DNA from: Candidatus Thiodiazotropha sp. LNASS1
Lineage (GTDB): Bacteria > Pseudomonadota > Gammaproteobacteria > Chromatiales > Chromatiaceae
Length of the DNA stretch: 64,000 nt
Direction of reading: 5' to 3'
Assembly (NCBI RefSeq): GCF_964212655.1
Contig: NZ_OZ156465.1
Coordinates: forward strand, 2,170,001 to 2,234,000
This document shows, piece after piece, positions 48,101 through 56,401 of the stretch. Both the position numbers and the translations under genes were made by a program. The first letter of the stretch is position 1; the number at the start of each line of letters is the position of its first letter. Below the pieces are notes generated by a model. It had not been told where the DNA came from. It saw only the letters and a program-made list of their open reading frames with translations, and did no database searches.

Positions 48101-49178
48101 GCTGTCTGCTATGGGTGAACTGCTCGCCAGCGTGGCACATGAACTTAACAATCCTCTAGCCATCCTGATGGGGCGGACTGCGCTGCTTGAATCCAAAATC
48201 AGCGACGAAACCATCCGACCGGATGTTCAGAAGATACACATGGCGGCGGACCGTTGCGGCCGCATCGTACGTACCTTCCTCTCCATGGCACGACAAAAAC
48301 CACCGGAGCTGACCCTTGCCAGCCTAAACCAGGTAGTTACCAGTGCAGTGGATCTGATGGCCTACGCACTGCGTACCGCCGATATTGCTCTGGTGATGGA
48401 CCTGGATGAGGATCTGCCCGAATCACTCATGGACGCCGATCAGATAGGACAGGTCATAATCAACCTGCTCGTAAATGCACAACACGTGTTGGAAGAGTGC
48501 TCATGGCCACGTAGGATCATAATCACAACCGGGCAGCAGAACAACCGTCTCTTTTGTCGCATCGGAGATAATGGACCGGGTATTGCTGAAGAGGTCAAAC
48601 CACGGATTTTTGACCCCTTTTTCACAACCAAGGAAGCCGATATAGGTACTGGGATCGGCCTCTCGGTCAGCCAGGGCATTGCCCGCGATCATGGTGGTGA
48701 ACTCTGTCTTGATGCGAGCGAACAGGGTGCCATCTTTTCATTGTGGCTGGATTTGAAACTATCCGACAAAGCCGACACCAAGCAATCTGATATAGATGAC
48801 GTGCAACCATCCCTGCAGGAACATATCCTGATAGTCGATGACGAAAGCGAGATTTCCGAGCTGCTGGAGGAGATTCTGACATCGGCGGGACTCATGGCCA
48901 CCCGGGTCAACAGCGGGCGCGAGGCGTTGGACTGGCTGGGAGACCATCGGTGCGATATCCTGCTGTGCGATATTCGCATGCCGGATATGGATGGACCGGC
49001 ACTCTGGCGTATTCTGCAAGAGAAATATCCCGTGCTCGCTGCTCGCACCGCATTCATCACCGGCGACACCCTGTCGGCGAGCATATCACCATTTCTTAGG
49101 GAGACTGCGCGGCCATGGCTGGAAAAACCGTTTACACCGGAACAAGTATTGGAACTGATCGCCGGCCTGAACAACTAG
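45138..49178 (+). CDS. Membrane hybrid sensor histidine kinase with Cache, PAS, GAF and receiver domains
   Basis: The 1346-residue protein spans the inner membrane with helices at about 31-51 and 372-394, enclosing a periplasmic Cache-like sensor of about 320 residues (PYIDAGGTGAMVSLGAPVYL). In the cytoplasm follow PAS (about 454-570), GAF (580-712), PAS (732-850), PAS (859-975), and HisKA with phospho-His H1001 (SVAHELNNPLAIL). Then come HATPase (1105-1205, with DNGPGIAEE and TGIGLSVSQG) and a C-terminal receiver (1229-1345) with D1278. No Hpt domain is present, so the receiver is probably regulatory rather than a relay step. It overlaps the response-regulator gene by one base. Confidence 0.92.
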   Translation: MDMPNKSIQDTASFHSEKASVDHLYVRYRRTLLIIVLPLFVIITILAANQYQDQQAQVVDNLRQTTSSYAFALDGIAKQANDHVLQLKAWSENYLTSPPSYPSDLRNHFKPKMMNGQLDAYTLDDVPNDKRAFVGQLVWNGQDPRQTGIGDVSIDQALEFFSLARLTHDVSDYFQWSYFFATQLNSVAVYPWFSTEEILAASGMTSLRESIDKWFEYEIYQAGTPQNNPERKTYWTAPYIDAGGTGAMVSLGAPVYLDNEFHGIVGTDVKLITLERFLQNLKPTTGRLLILNKQQMLLADSNGAPPDTIMSAAELFPDVFGEQWKPKYVQDNPAYRDTNGHILVTQQTRHAPWILIYLVSHDEMLALLIPRLLPYAVILATLIATLFIAINILRKHYIAPALSLVEYIHDASTNPTTQEPSLPSLWQKWADLISNTFKVNHRALQMVRESEERLQQILNNSSAVVYVRDVEDRFILVNQPFERLLDTSSHEVLGKKLHEVFPQKTADEFRANDLQVIERNTVLEFEETVTFDDGLHTYISNRFPLYDSNGDIYAVCGISTDITERKRAEEALRQSALGISKAHGKDLFDTLVSYLSQATNADYALIGVLEGKEHIRTRALYARGEIQDKITYPLQGSPCNNVIGQKFRFYSRNIQQLFPEDELLVEIGAHSYAAIPLFDSADRVLGLLAILDSRPLHNQALTESLLKIFSGRAASELERERTDNELRESEISYREIFETSEACIFVHDIETGAILDVNERACSTYGYSKTELRNIDVGQLSSGVPPYTLEDAARLIKRAIDGEKLHFEWHRKNKDGSLHWDEVYLRRASIGGQERILAFTREITARKQAEAALQASEEQYRSIFQATSDALILWDSTGQMVDANPAAWHMAGYSKQEFFSKPFREIIHPDSMDAYNRYRTKALDNKASSMEIRAIRKDGAVIDLESRSIPMPYRGQPHLLSITRDITEQKRIAEELARQREVLRQSEKLSAMGELLASVAHELNNPLAILMGRTALLESKISDETIRPDVQKIHMAADRCGRIVRTFLSMARQKPPELTLASLNQVVTSAVDLMAYALRTADIALVMDLDEDLPESLMDADQIGQVIINLLVNAQHVLEECSWPRRIIITTGQQNNRLFCRIGDNGPGIAEEVKPRIFDPFFTTKEADIGTGIGLSVSQGIARDHGGELCLDASEQGAIFSLWLDLKLSDKADTKQSDIDDVQPSLQEHILIVDDESEISELLEEILTSAGLMATRVNSGREALDWLGDHRCDILLCDIRMPDMDGPALWRILQEKYPVLAARTAFITGDTLSASISPFLRETARPWLEKPFTPEQVLELIAGLNN

Positions 49179-49229
49179 GCCGCCGGGGGATATGGGTGAA
49201 CAAGGAGAGTAAAGTAGGATTGAATATCT

Positions 49230-49260
49230 GTCCGCTAATGGGCGCCAATAAACGCAAATT
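49230..49260 (+). repeat. Dispersed intergenic repeat, copy 2
   Basis: The copy starts GTCCGCTAATGGGCGCCAAT and continues AAACGCAAATT. With the copy at 49341-49362 on the other strand it forms an inverted pair around the hairpin at 49264-49297. Confidence 0.65.
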
Positions 49261-49263
49261 AAA

Positions 49264-49297
49264 AAAGATCGGATCTCATTAGACGGATCCGATCTTT
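49264..49297. terminator. Bidirectional terminator between kinase and metY genes
   Basis: AAAGATCGGATC (49264-49275) pairs perfectly with GATCCGATCTTT (49286-49297) over 12 base pairs with a ten-base loop. Leftward it is followed by more T (six in all, then AATT); rightward by TTTATTT. It lies between two convergent genes. Confidence 0.75.
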
Positions 49298-49340
49298 ATT
49301 TCATCCACTTTGGGGCCTGCTTGCATAAAGATTTTAACGT

Positions 49341-49362
49341 CCATTCGCGTTCATTTGCGGAC
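49341..49362 (-). repeat. Dispersed intergenic repeat, copy 3
   Basis: On the minus strand it reads GTCCGCAAATGAACGCGAAT then GG, identical over its first 20 bases to the copy at 39197. Confidence 0.65.
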
Positions 49363-49376
49363 TCATAAAATCTTGC

Positions 49377-50654
49377 TTATCCCTTCGCCGCTTCCAGCGC
49401 CTGGCTGATGTCGGCAATGATATCGTCCACGTGTTCGATGCCGATGGAGAGGCGTACCATGTCCGCGCTTACACCCGCGGTTGCCAACTCATCTTCGCTC
49501 AACTGGCGATGGGTGGTTGTGGCGGGGTGGCATGCCAGTGACTTGGCATCGCCGATATTGACCAGGCGCAGGATCATCTGCAATGCATCGATGAAACGGG
49601 CGCCTGCCTCACGGCCTCCCTCGATACCGAAGCTGAGGATGCCGGATGCCTGTCCCTTGGTGACCTTTTGGCAGCGTTCGTAGTGCGGACTCTCCGGCAG
49701 GGCTGCATAGTTGACCCACTTCACCTGCGCCTGTTGCTTCAGGTATTCCGCCACTGCGAGGGAGTTTTCGCAGTGCCGTTCCATACGCAGCCCCAGGGTT
49801 TCCAGGCCCTGCATGATCAGAAACGCACTATGTGGGGAGAGCGCGGCACCGGTATTGCGCAGCGGCACCACCCGGCAACGACCGATATAGGCGGCCGGGC
49901 CAAGCGCCTCTGTATAGACGACACCGTGGTATGAGGGATCAGGTTCATTCAACATCGGAAAACGCGCCTTGTTTCCCACCCAATCGAATTTACCCGAATC
50001 GATGATCACCCCGCCGACCGTGGTGCCATGACCGCCGATATATTTGGTGAGCGAATGGACGATGATATCGGCACCGTGATCGAAGGCACGGCAGAGATAG
50101 GGGGTGGCCACCGTGTTATCCACGATCAAAGGAACGCCGTGACGATGGGCAATCTCGGCCAATCTGTCCAGATCCACCACGTTACCCGCAGGATTGCCTA
50201 TGGATTCGCAAAACAGGGCCCGGGTCTTGTCGTCAATCAGCTGTTCAAGCTTCTCATAATCGTCGAATGAGGCCATACGCACTTCAATCCCCTGACGCGG
50301 GAAGGTATGCGCGAAGAGATTATAGGTGCCCCCGTACAACTGACTGGTACTGACGATATTATCACCACTGCTGGCGATACATTGGATAGCATAGGTAATG
50401 GCCGCCATTCCCGACGCCAATGCCAAGGAGCCGATACCACCTTCCATCTCGGTCAGGCGCTGCTCCAGCACCGCCGTAGTGGGATTCATGATACGGGTGT
50501 AGATGTTGCCGACCACCTTGAGATCGAACAGATCCGCACCATGCTGGGTGTCGTCAAAAGTATAAGAGGTGGTTTGATAGATGGGAACCGCAGCTGCCTT
50601 GGTAGTGGGTTCCGATTCATAGCCGGCATGTAGCGCCAATGATTCTAATTTCAT
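49377..50654 (-). CDS. metY: O-acetylhomoserine aminocarboxypropyltransferase (sulfhydrylase)
   Basis: MetY makes homocysteine (or methionine) from O-acetylhomoserine and sulfide (or methanethiol), using PLP in the cytoplasm. The 425-residue length is typical and longer than cystathionine gamma-synthase. The PLP lysine is K204 in HSLTKYIGGHG, with the phosphate-binding SGMAAITYAI and the Asp of LIVDNTVATPYLCR. The ATG at 50654 has GAGGAG about six bases upstream; a GTG at 50660 lies inside that site and is unlikely. It is divergent from the rnf operon. Related O-acetylserine enzymes share most motifs, so substrate specificity is moderately sure. Confidence 0.92.
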   Translation of the reverse strand: MKLESLALHAGYESEPTTKAAAVPIYQTTSYTFDDTQHGADLFDLKVVGNIYTRIMNPTTAVLEQRLTEMEGGIGSLALASGMAAITYAIQCIASSGDNIVSTSQLYGGTYNLFAHTFPRQGIEVRMASFDDYEKLEQLIDDKTRALFCESIGNPAGNVVDLDRLAEIAHRHGVPLIVDNTVATPYLCRAFDHGADIIVHSLTKYIGGHGTTVGGVIIDSGKFDWVGNKARFPMLNEPDPSYHGVVYTEALGPAAYIGRCRVVPLRNTGAALSPHSAFLIMQGLETLGLRMERHCENSLAVAEYLKQQAQVKWVNYAALPESPHYERCQKVTKGQASGILSFGIEGGREAGARFIDALQMILRLVNIGDAKSLACHPATTTHRQLSEDELATAGVSADMVRLSIGIEHVDDIIADISQALEAAKG

Positions 50655-50973
50655 ATTCACTCCTCATCCTCTATTTTTCGTTATGGCCTGTTTTTCTGAC
50701 AGGCACCTGTTATTAGTCACTCCGGACAGGCGAGGTAATATTGACCCAAGACTACATCTAAATTATTGGAATACCCACCCATCGTGAGGGTTTCAGGCCT
50801 GATTTTATGGCCTGATACACTATTTTATCGCCATAAACCGTGCCATTTGCGGCATATCAATGCGGTAAATGGTCCGGACACGCATAGTATCGTGAAATTA
50901 CCCATTAGACACGAGTTGTAACCAATTAAACAGCCGCTTATCCTTACGCCAACACGTATTGACAGTTTATTTT
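50655..50973. promoter_or_regulatory. Divergent promoter region between metY and rnfA
   Basis: The 319 bases contain the direct repeat TTATGGCCTG at 50681-50690 and 50805-50814. They also contain the inverted repeat TCAGGCC (50793-50799) / GGCCTGA (50809-50815) with a nine-base loop. In the metY leader, GCCTGT and ACAGGC form a second small hairpin near 50687-50706. No known SAM or SAH riboswitch pattern is recognised. Confidence 0.35.
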
Positions 50974-51555
50974 ATGCAAGAATACGCCCTTATCCTGATC
51001 AGCACCGTGCTGGTGAACAACTTCGTCCTGGTGAAATTTCTGGGGCTGTGTCCATTCATGGGTGTCTCCCGCAAGTTGGAAACGGCAACCGGCATGGGGC
51101 TGGCCACGACCTTCGTACTCACCCTCTCCGCTATCTGCTCCTATTTGGTGAATGAGTATCTGTTGATTCCCCTCGGTTTGGAATTTCTCCGCACCATCGC
51201 CTTTATCCTGGTGATTGCGGTTGTGGTCCAGTTCACCGAGATGGTGATGCATAAAACCAGTCCCATGCTGTACCAGGTGCTGGGTATCTTCCTGCCACTG
51301 ATAACCACAAACTGTGCCGTGCTTGGTGTGGCCCTGCTCAATACCCAGGAGCAACATGGTTTTATTGAGTCCGCACTTTACGGATTCGGTGCCGCTGTGG
51401 GCTTCTCACTGGTCCTGGTACTGTTTGCCGGTATTCGTGAACGGGTTACCGTAGCGGATGTCCCTGAACCACTGCAAGGAAACGCAATCGCATTGATCAC
51501 CGCCGGTTTGATGTCCATGGCCTTTATGGGCTTCGCGGGACTGGTCGCCTCGTAA
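50974..51555 (+). CDS. rnfA: Electron transport complex subunit RnfA
   Basis: RnfA is an inner-membrane subunit of the Rnf complex, which moves electrons between ferredoxin and NAD while pumping ions. The 193-residue product, the same length as E. coli RsxA, has six helices and the signature [20 protein letters not shown]. The second conserved cysteine is in [15 protein letters not shown]; these paired cysteines hold a membrane iron-sulfur cluster in known Rnf/Nqr. ATG 50974 was chosen over a TTG at 50959. It is the first gene of the rnfABCDGE operon. Confidence 0.96.
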   Translation: MQEYALILISTVLVNNFVLVKFLGLCPFMGVSRKLETATGMGLATTFVLTLSAICSYLVNEYLLIPLGLEFLRTIAFILVIAVVVQFTEMVMHKTSPMLYQVLGIFLPLITTNCAVLGVALLNTQEQHGFIESALYGFGAAVGFSLVLVLFAGIRERVTVADVPEPLQGNAIALITAGLMSMAFMGFAGLVAS

Positions 51556-51568
51556 GGATCACGTATCA

Positions 51569-52147
51569 ATGTTAGTTGCCATCTTGACTGTTTCCACCCT
51601 TGCCGCCCTGTTCGGCCTTCTGCTTGGTTATGCCAGTATCCGGTTTCACGTGGAAGGAGATCCGATTACTGATCAGATAGAACAACTGTTACCCCAGACC
51701 CAATGCGGTCAATGCGGTTTTGCAGGATGCCGCCCCTATGCGGAGGCCATTGCCGCTGGCGAAGTGGAGATCAATCTTTGCCCCCCCGGTGGAGAAACCA
51801 CCATGGTCGCACTCGCCGACCTCCTGGGGCGGGATCCCATGCCCCTGGATGAAACTGTTGCACAGGAGAAACCGAAATCCATCGCATTGATCAAGGAGGA
51901 GGAGTGCATCGGTTGCACCCTCTGCCTGCAGGCCTGTCCGGTAGACGCCATTATCGGGGCCGCTAAACAGATGCATGTCGTTATCTTTGACGAGTGCACG
52001 GGTTGCGAACGTTGCCTGCCGCCCTGCCCTGTCGACTGCATTGTGATGCAACCGATAGCATTGAATACGGGAAATTGGCGCTGGCCCTTCCCACAAAGCG
52101 GCCTGGAGGAGATTGCAACTCCCGACGCACTCAGGAAGGCAGGCTGA
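51569..52147 (+). CDS. rnfB: Electron transport complex subunit RnfB (ferredoxin-like)
   Basis: RnfB is the polyferredoxin subunit that receives electrons on the cytoplasmic side. The 192-residue product has an N-terminal helix, a first cluster motif [10 protein letters not shown] with an upstream/downstream partner (NLCPPGGE), and two 4Fe-4S ferredoxin motifs, [16 protein letters not shown] and [16 protein letters not shown]. The length equals the E. coli homologue. It starts 13 bases after rnfA. Confidence 0.96.
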   Translation: MLVAILTVSTLAALFGLLLGYASIRFHVEGDPITDQIEQLLPQTQCGQCGFAGCRPYAEAIAAGEVEINLCPPGGETTMVALADLLGRDPMPLDETVAQEKPKSIALIKEEECIGCTLCLQACPVDAIIGAAKQMHVVIFDECTGCERCLPPCPVDCIVMQPIALNTGNWRWPFPQSGLEEIATPDALRKAG

Positions 52148-52152
52148 ATCCC

Positions 52153-53856
52153 ATGTATGTTGAATCGAAAAAAGGCAAGACCCGGAAGCTGTGGCAATTT
52201 CATGGCGGCCTGCACCTGCCGGAGAAAAAAGAGATCTCTTTGGATAAGCCGTTGCGGCAGGCCACACTGCCCGGCCGATTGGTGCTACCGTTGCAGCAAC
52301 ATATCGGTGTCCAGGCGCAATCCCTGGTCACCGTCGGAGAGAGGGTACTCAAAGGACAGATCCTTGCCAATTCTAACGCCCCGGTCTCCGCGCCTGTGCA
52401 TGCACCCACCTCAGGTGTGATCATTGAGATAGGCGAACATGTTGTGCCCCATCCTTCAGGGCTGACCGGTCAATGTATCGTCATTGAACCCGACGGCGAC
52501 GACAGCTGGGTGGATCTACCTGAACCGATGACCGATTTTAAATCTTTGGGTGTTCGAGAGTTACGCCAACGCATCCGCGAGTCGGGTATCGTGGGCATGG
52601 GTGGCGCCACCTTTCCATCCGCGATAAAACTCAATCCGGGCAAGCCCATCAAGACCCTGATCATCAATGGCGCCGAGTGTGAACCCTATATCACTTGCGA
52701 TGACAGGCTGATGAGGGACTTTGCAGGTCGCGTGATGGAGGGAGCACGTATCCTACATCACATGCTGCAGAGTGAAGAGTGCCTGATCGCCATCGAAGAC
52801 AACAAACCCGAAGCGATTCTCGCTATGTTTCAGGAGTTGCGGGATGAAGAGAATATCGAAGTGGTGCGTATTCCCACAATCTATCCCAGTGGCGGCGAGA
52901 AACAGCTGATCCGGATCCTCACCGGGCGCGAGGTCCCCACTTCCGGCCTTCCTGCCCAAGTGGGTGTAATCTGCCATAATGTTGCCACTACCGCAGCCAT
53001 CGCAGATGCAGTGCTCGAAGGCCGGCCGTTGATTTCCCGTATCGTGACGATCACCGGCGAGGGGATTCGTGAGCCGGGTAACTTTGAAGCCCCGTTGGGT
53101 ATGCTTGCCGGGGACCTTATTGCCCAGGCCGGCGGCTATATCGAACAACAGCCGCAGCAACTGATTCTGGGTGGCCCCATGATGGGATTTGACCTGAACA
53201 CTGACCAGGTCCCCATCACCAAGGGCGCCAACTGCCTGCTTTGCCCAAGCGAAGAGGAGAGTCCGCCACCGCAACCGGCCAGGGCATGCATCCGCTGTGG
53301 ACACTGTGCCGATGTTTGTCCAGCCAATCTGCTGCCGCAACAGATCTATTGGTACAGTCGGGCCAAAGACCTGGAACAGGCACAGGATTACAACCTGTTC
53401 GACTGCATCGAATGCGGCTGTTGCTCCCACGTATGTCCTTCCCATATCCCGTTGGTCCAGTACTATCGTTATGCCAAGGCGGAGAGTTGGGCACAGGAGC
53501 AGGAACGCCGTGAATCCGAGCACGCCAAACAGCGGCACGACTTCCGGGTCTCACGCCTGGAGCGACTGGAAGCGGAACGTAAAGCAAGGCTGCGTAAAAA
53601 GAAACAGGACCTAAAGAGTAAACCGCCGGCGAAGAAGAGGGAAGAACCCAAAAAGGAAACCAGCGATAAGGATGCCAAACAAGCCGCCATCGAAGCAGCC
53701 ATGAAACGCGCAGCCGATAAAAAGGCCAAGCAACAGCACAGGCCAAAAAACACCGAAAATCTGACATCCACCCAACAGGCGCAGATCGAGGCAGTGGACA
53801 AGAGACGCCTGGTTGCCCGAGAGGAGAAGGAGCAACAGAAGGAGCATCCCGAATAA
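52153..53856 (+). CDS. rnfC: Electron transport complex subunit RnfC (NADH/ferredoxin-binding)
   Basis: RnfC carries the NADH and FMN site and two 4Fe-4S clusters at the cytoplasmic face. The 567-residue product has the Nqo1-like region with GMGGATFPSAIKL and NGAECEPYITCDDRL, and cluster motifs CIRCGHCADVCP and CIECGCCSHVCPSHIP near 430-480. A Lys/Glu/Ala/Gln-rich charged C-terminal tail covers about 485-567, shorter than in E. coli. The ATG at 52153 lies just after the rnfB stop and gives the usual N-terminus; longer in-frame upstream sequence belongs to rnfB. Confidence 0.96.
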   Translation: MYVESKKGKTRKLWQFHGGLHLPEKKEISLDKPLRQATLPGRLVLPLQQHIGVQAQSLVTVGERVLKGQILANSNAPVSAPVHAPTSGVIIEIGEHVVPHPSGLTGQCIVIEPDGDDSWVDLPEPMTDFKSLGVRELRQRIRESGIVGMGGATFPSAIKLNPGKPIKTLIINGAECEPYITCDDRLMRDFAGRVMEGARILHHMLQSEECLIAIEDNKPEAILAMFQELRDEENIEVVRIPTIYPSGGEKQLIRILTGREVPTSGLPAQVGVICHNVATTAAIADAVLEGRPLISRIVTITGEGIREPGNFEAPLGMLAGDLIAQAGGYIEQQPQQLILGGPMMGFDLNTDQVPITKGANCLLCPSEEESPPPQPARACIRCGHCADVCPANLLPQQIYWYSRAKDLEQAQDYNLFDCIECGCCSHVCPSHIPLVQYYRYAKAESWAQEQERRESEHAKQRHDFRVSRLERLEAERKARLRKKKQDLKSKPPAKKREEPKKETSDKDAKQAAIEAAMKRAADKKAKQQHRPKNTENLTSTQQAQIEAVDKRRLVAREEKEQQKEHPE

Positions 53857-54899
53857 TGGAATTCCATACTACAAGCTCTCCCCACACCAAACGCATCAAC
53901 AGGGTAGATAAGGTGATGCTGCAGGTCGTATTGGCGCTCTTACCCGGGATTATTGCCCTGATCTTCTACTTCGGCTGGGGCGTGCTGATCAATTTGATAC
54001 TGGCTGTCATCGCCGCAACCGCTTTTGAGGCCATGGTGATCAAACTGCGCAAGCGCCCTGTGACACCGGTACTGTTGGATCTAAGCGCAGTTGTCACCGC
54101 CCTGCTCTTTGCGATTGCCATCCCTCCGCTGCTGCCCTGGTGGCTGGTTATTCTTGGCATGGCCTTCGCCATCATTATGGTTAAACAGATGTATGGCGGC
54201 TTGGGCTATAACCCTTTCAATCCCGCCATGGCGGCCTACGTCCTGTTGCTGATCTCCTATCCGGTGGAGATGACCAGCTGGTTGCCTCCTTTCATATTGG
54301 CGGAGCAGCAGCTCAATCTGCCACAAATCCTGGCATATAAGTTTACCGGCGCACTACCTCAGGAGATAACACTGGATGCTCTCACCATGGCCACTCCATT
54401 GGACCAGATGCGTACCAATCTCGATCTCAATCGCATGATCAGCGAGATCCGGCAGAATCCCTTGTGGGGTGATTTTGGCGGTCTCGGTTGGGAGTGGATC
54501 GGCAACTGGTTCCTGATGGGTGGGATCTGGATGGTCTACAAGCGTACCATCACCTGGCATATACCTCTGGCATTTCTCAGCGGATTGGCCGGCATGGCGG
54601 CCATCTTCTGGTTGTTCGATGCAGAGAGCTTCCCCTTTCCGCTGTTTCATGTTTTCAGCGGCGGAGCCATTCTCGGTGCCTTCTTTATCGCAACCGATCC
54701 CGTCACCGCTTGCACCACTCGAACCGGTCAGTTGATCTATGGCGCGTCAATCGGAGTGCTGGTGTACATCATCCGCACCTGGGGAGGCTATCCGGATGCT
54801 GTGGCTTTTGCTGTACTGCTGATGAATATGGCAGCACCGACCATCGATTACTATACCCGCCCGCGAACCTACGGACATGGTGAGGTGAGGCGTGAATAA
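53856..54899 (+). CDS. rnfD: Electron transport complex subunit RnfD
   Basis: RnfD is a multi-helix inner-membrane subunit carrying covalent FMN. The 347-residue product has about nine to ten helices, and the flavin-attachment threonine is T180 in LTMATPLDQ. GGLGYNPFNPAMAAYV and FIATDPVTACTTRTGQ are further family hallmarks. It overlaps the rnfC stop by one base and rnfG by eight. Confidence 0.95.
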   Translation: MEFHTTSSPHTKRINRVDKVMLQVVLALLPGIIALIFYFGWGVLINLILAVIAATAFEAMVIKLRKRPVTPVLLDLSAVVTALLFAIAIPPLLPWWLVILGMAFAIIMVKQMYGGLGYNPFNPAMAAYVLLLISYPVEMTSWLPPFILAEQQLNLPQILAYKFTGALPQEITLDALTMATPLDQMRTNLDLNRMISEIRQNPLWGDFGGLGWEWIGNWFLMGGIWMVYKRTITWHIPLAFLSGLAGMAAIFWLFDAESFPFPLFHVFSGGAILGAFFIATDPVTACTTRTGQLIYGASIGVLVYIIRTWGGYPDAVAFAVLLMNMAAPTIDYYTRPRTYGHGEVRRE

Positions 54900-55530
54900 C
54901 CGACATGCAATACTGATTGCAGCTGCAATCCTTGCATCATTTGCGGTTTTAGGCACCTCTCTGGTGACCATGACCCATGCGTTTACTAAAGAACGCATCG
55001 AATTGAACGAACGCGAAGCCCTGTTACGCTCGCTGCATGCACTTGTGCCATCTGAGAGCATTGACAACGATATGATCTCCGATGTCATCACAGTCAGCGC
55101 AAAAGATTCCCTCGGCCGGGATGAGACAACTGTCTATCGCGGCCGCAAACAGGAACAACCGGTGGCCGTTGTACTGAACACTGTCGTACCCAACGGGTAT
55201 AGTGGACCGATCAAACTGCTGGTGGCGGTCCGATACGACGGTACGCTGGGTGGCGTAAGAGTGATCAGCCATAAAGAAACCCCCGGCCTGGGTGACAAGG
55301 TTGAGGAATCGCGCTCAGACTGGGTATACGGTTTCAACGGCAAATCGTTGCACAATCCGCCATTGAAGAAATGGGGCGTCAAACGGGATGGTGGCGTATT
55401 CGATCAGTTCACCGGAGCTACCGTAACACCACGCGCCATTGTCCAGGCCGTGAAGAAGACACTGCTTTATGTAAGGGATCACAAAGATGCGCTTTACGAT
55501 CGATCCCCAACAATAGAGCATAAGGGATAA
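54892..55530 (+). CDS. rnfG: Electron transport complex subunit RnfG
   Basis: RnfG has one N-terminal membrane helix (AILIAAAILASFAVLGTSLV) and a periplasmic domain with a covalent FMN on T177 in FTGATVTPRAIV. The 212-residue length and the segment ISHKETPGLGDKV match the family. It overlaps rnfD and is followed by rnfE after three bases. Confidence 0.95.
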   Translation: MNNRHAILIAAAILASFAVLGTSLVTMTHAFTKERIELNEREALLRSLHALVPSESIDNDMISDVITVSAKDSLGRDETTVYRGRKQEQPVAVVLNTVVPNGYSGPIKLLVAVRYDGTLGGVRVISHKETPGLGDKVEESRSDWVYGFNGKSLHNPPLKKWGVKRDGGVFDQFTGATVTPRAIVQAVKKTLLYVRDHKDALYDRSPTIEHKG

Positions 55531-55533
55531 GCT

Positions 55534-56226
55534 ATGGCTGAACAAAGATACCGTAATCTCATCGTTGACGGGTTGTGGCACAACAACCAGGCACTCGTCG
55601 CCCTGCTTGGCCTGTGCCCCTTGCTTGCGGTGAGCAATACAGCCATCAATGGCCTTGGCCTGGGGCTTGCAACGACAGCTGTCCTGGTTGCTTCCAATAC
55701 AACAGTCTCTCTGATACGCAACTTTGTACGCCCTGAAGTACGTCTACCTGTATTTGTCCTGGTAATCGCCTCATTCGTCACCGCCATTGAACTGAGTATG
55801 AATGCCTATTTTCATGAGCTGCATAAGATACTCGGCATCTTCATTCCCCTGATCGTAACCAACTGCATCATCATCGGTCGCGCAGAAGCTTTTGCTTCAA
55901 AAAACAATCTCTCTCATTCCCTGGTGGACGGTATAAGTATCGGTATCGGATTCACCTTAGTGTTGGTTACACTTGGCGGTATGCGCGAACTGGTGGGGCA
56001 GGGTACACTGTTCGATCAGGCGCATCTGATGTTTGGCGAGGCCGCACAGGGACTCACAATCAAGATCGAAAATTTCCCCGGCATGTTGATTGCAATCCTC
56101 CCACCCGGTGCTTTCATAGGTTTGGGACTCTTGATTATGGTTAAGAATCTAATCGATCAACGCCTTGCTGCCATGGCAATCCAGAAAACCGAGTATCCCG
56201 AAGGCAGCGAGGAAATAGCAAGCTAG
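55534..56226 (+). CDS. rnfE: Electron transport complex subunit RnfE
   Basis: RnfE is a paralogue of RnfA in the membrane core. The 230-residue product has six helices and the cysteine-containing segments [13 protein letters not shown] and [17 protein letters not shown], which in the complex contribute iron-sulfur ligands. It is the last gene of the operon. The rnfH and nth genes often found next in enterobacteria are absent; an intergenic repeat and rsmE follow instead. Confidence 0.96.
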   Translation: MAEQRYRNLIVDGLWHNNQALVALLGLCPLLAVSNTAINGLGLGLATTAVLVASNTTVSLIRNFVRPEVRLPVFVLVIASFVTAIELSMNAYFHELHKILGIFIPLIVTNCIIIGRAEAFASKNNLSHSLVDGISIGIGFTLVLVTLGGMRELVGQGTLFDQAHLMFGEAAQGLTIKIENFPGMLIAILPPGAFIGLGLLIMVKNLIDQRLAAMAIQKTEYPEGSEEIAS

Positions 56227-56347
56227 CCACGACAATGTGAATTCCGATGATCGAAACTAATACCACTTTGCAATCAATATCATTGAAAGTAACTTCTGGT
56301 TGTTGGCTACACCTGTCATATCATTGGCGTTAATTATGCCCTGATGT

Positions 56348-56363
56348 GCGTTCATTAGCGGAC
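56348..56363 (-). repeat. Dispersed intergenic repeat, copy 4 (short)
   Basis: On the minus strand it reads GTCCGCTAATGAACGC, matching the first 16 bases of the other copies with one difference. It lies in the 175-base gap between rnfE and rsmE. Confidence 0.5.
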
Positions 56364-56401
56364 ATTTTCCATACTCTGTTTTGCAGTAGGTCATTCGCAA
56401 T

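Noticed and set aside
50655-50800. SAM or SAH riboswitch before metY
   Set aside because: Only two small hairpins are visible and none of the conserved core sequences of those riboswitches could be found by eye; a covariance-model search would decide.
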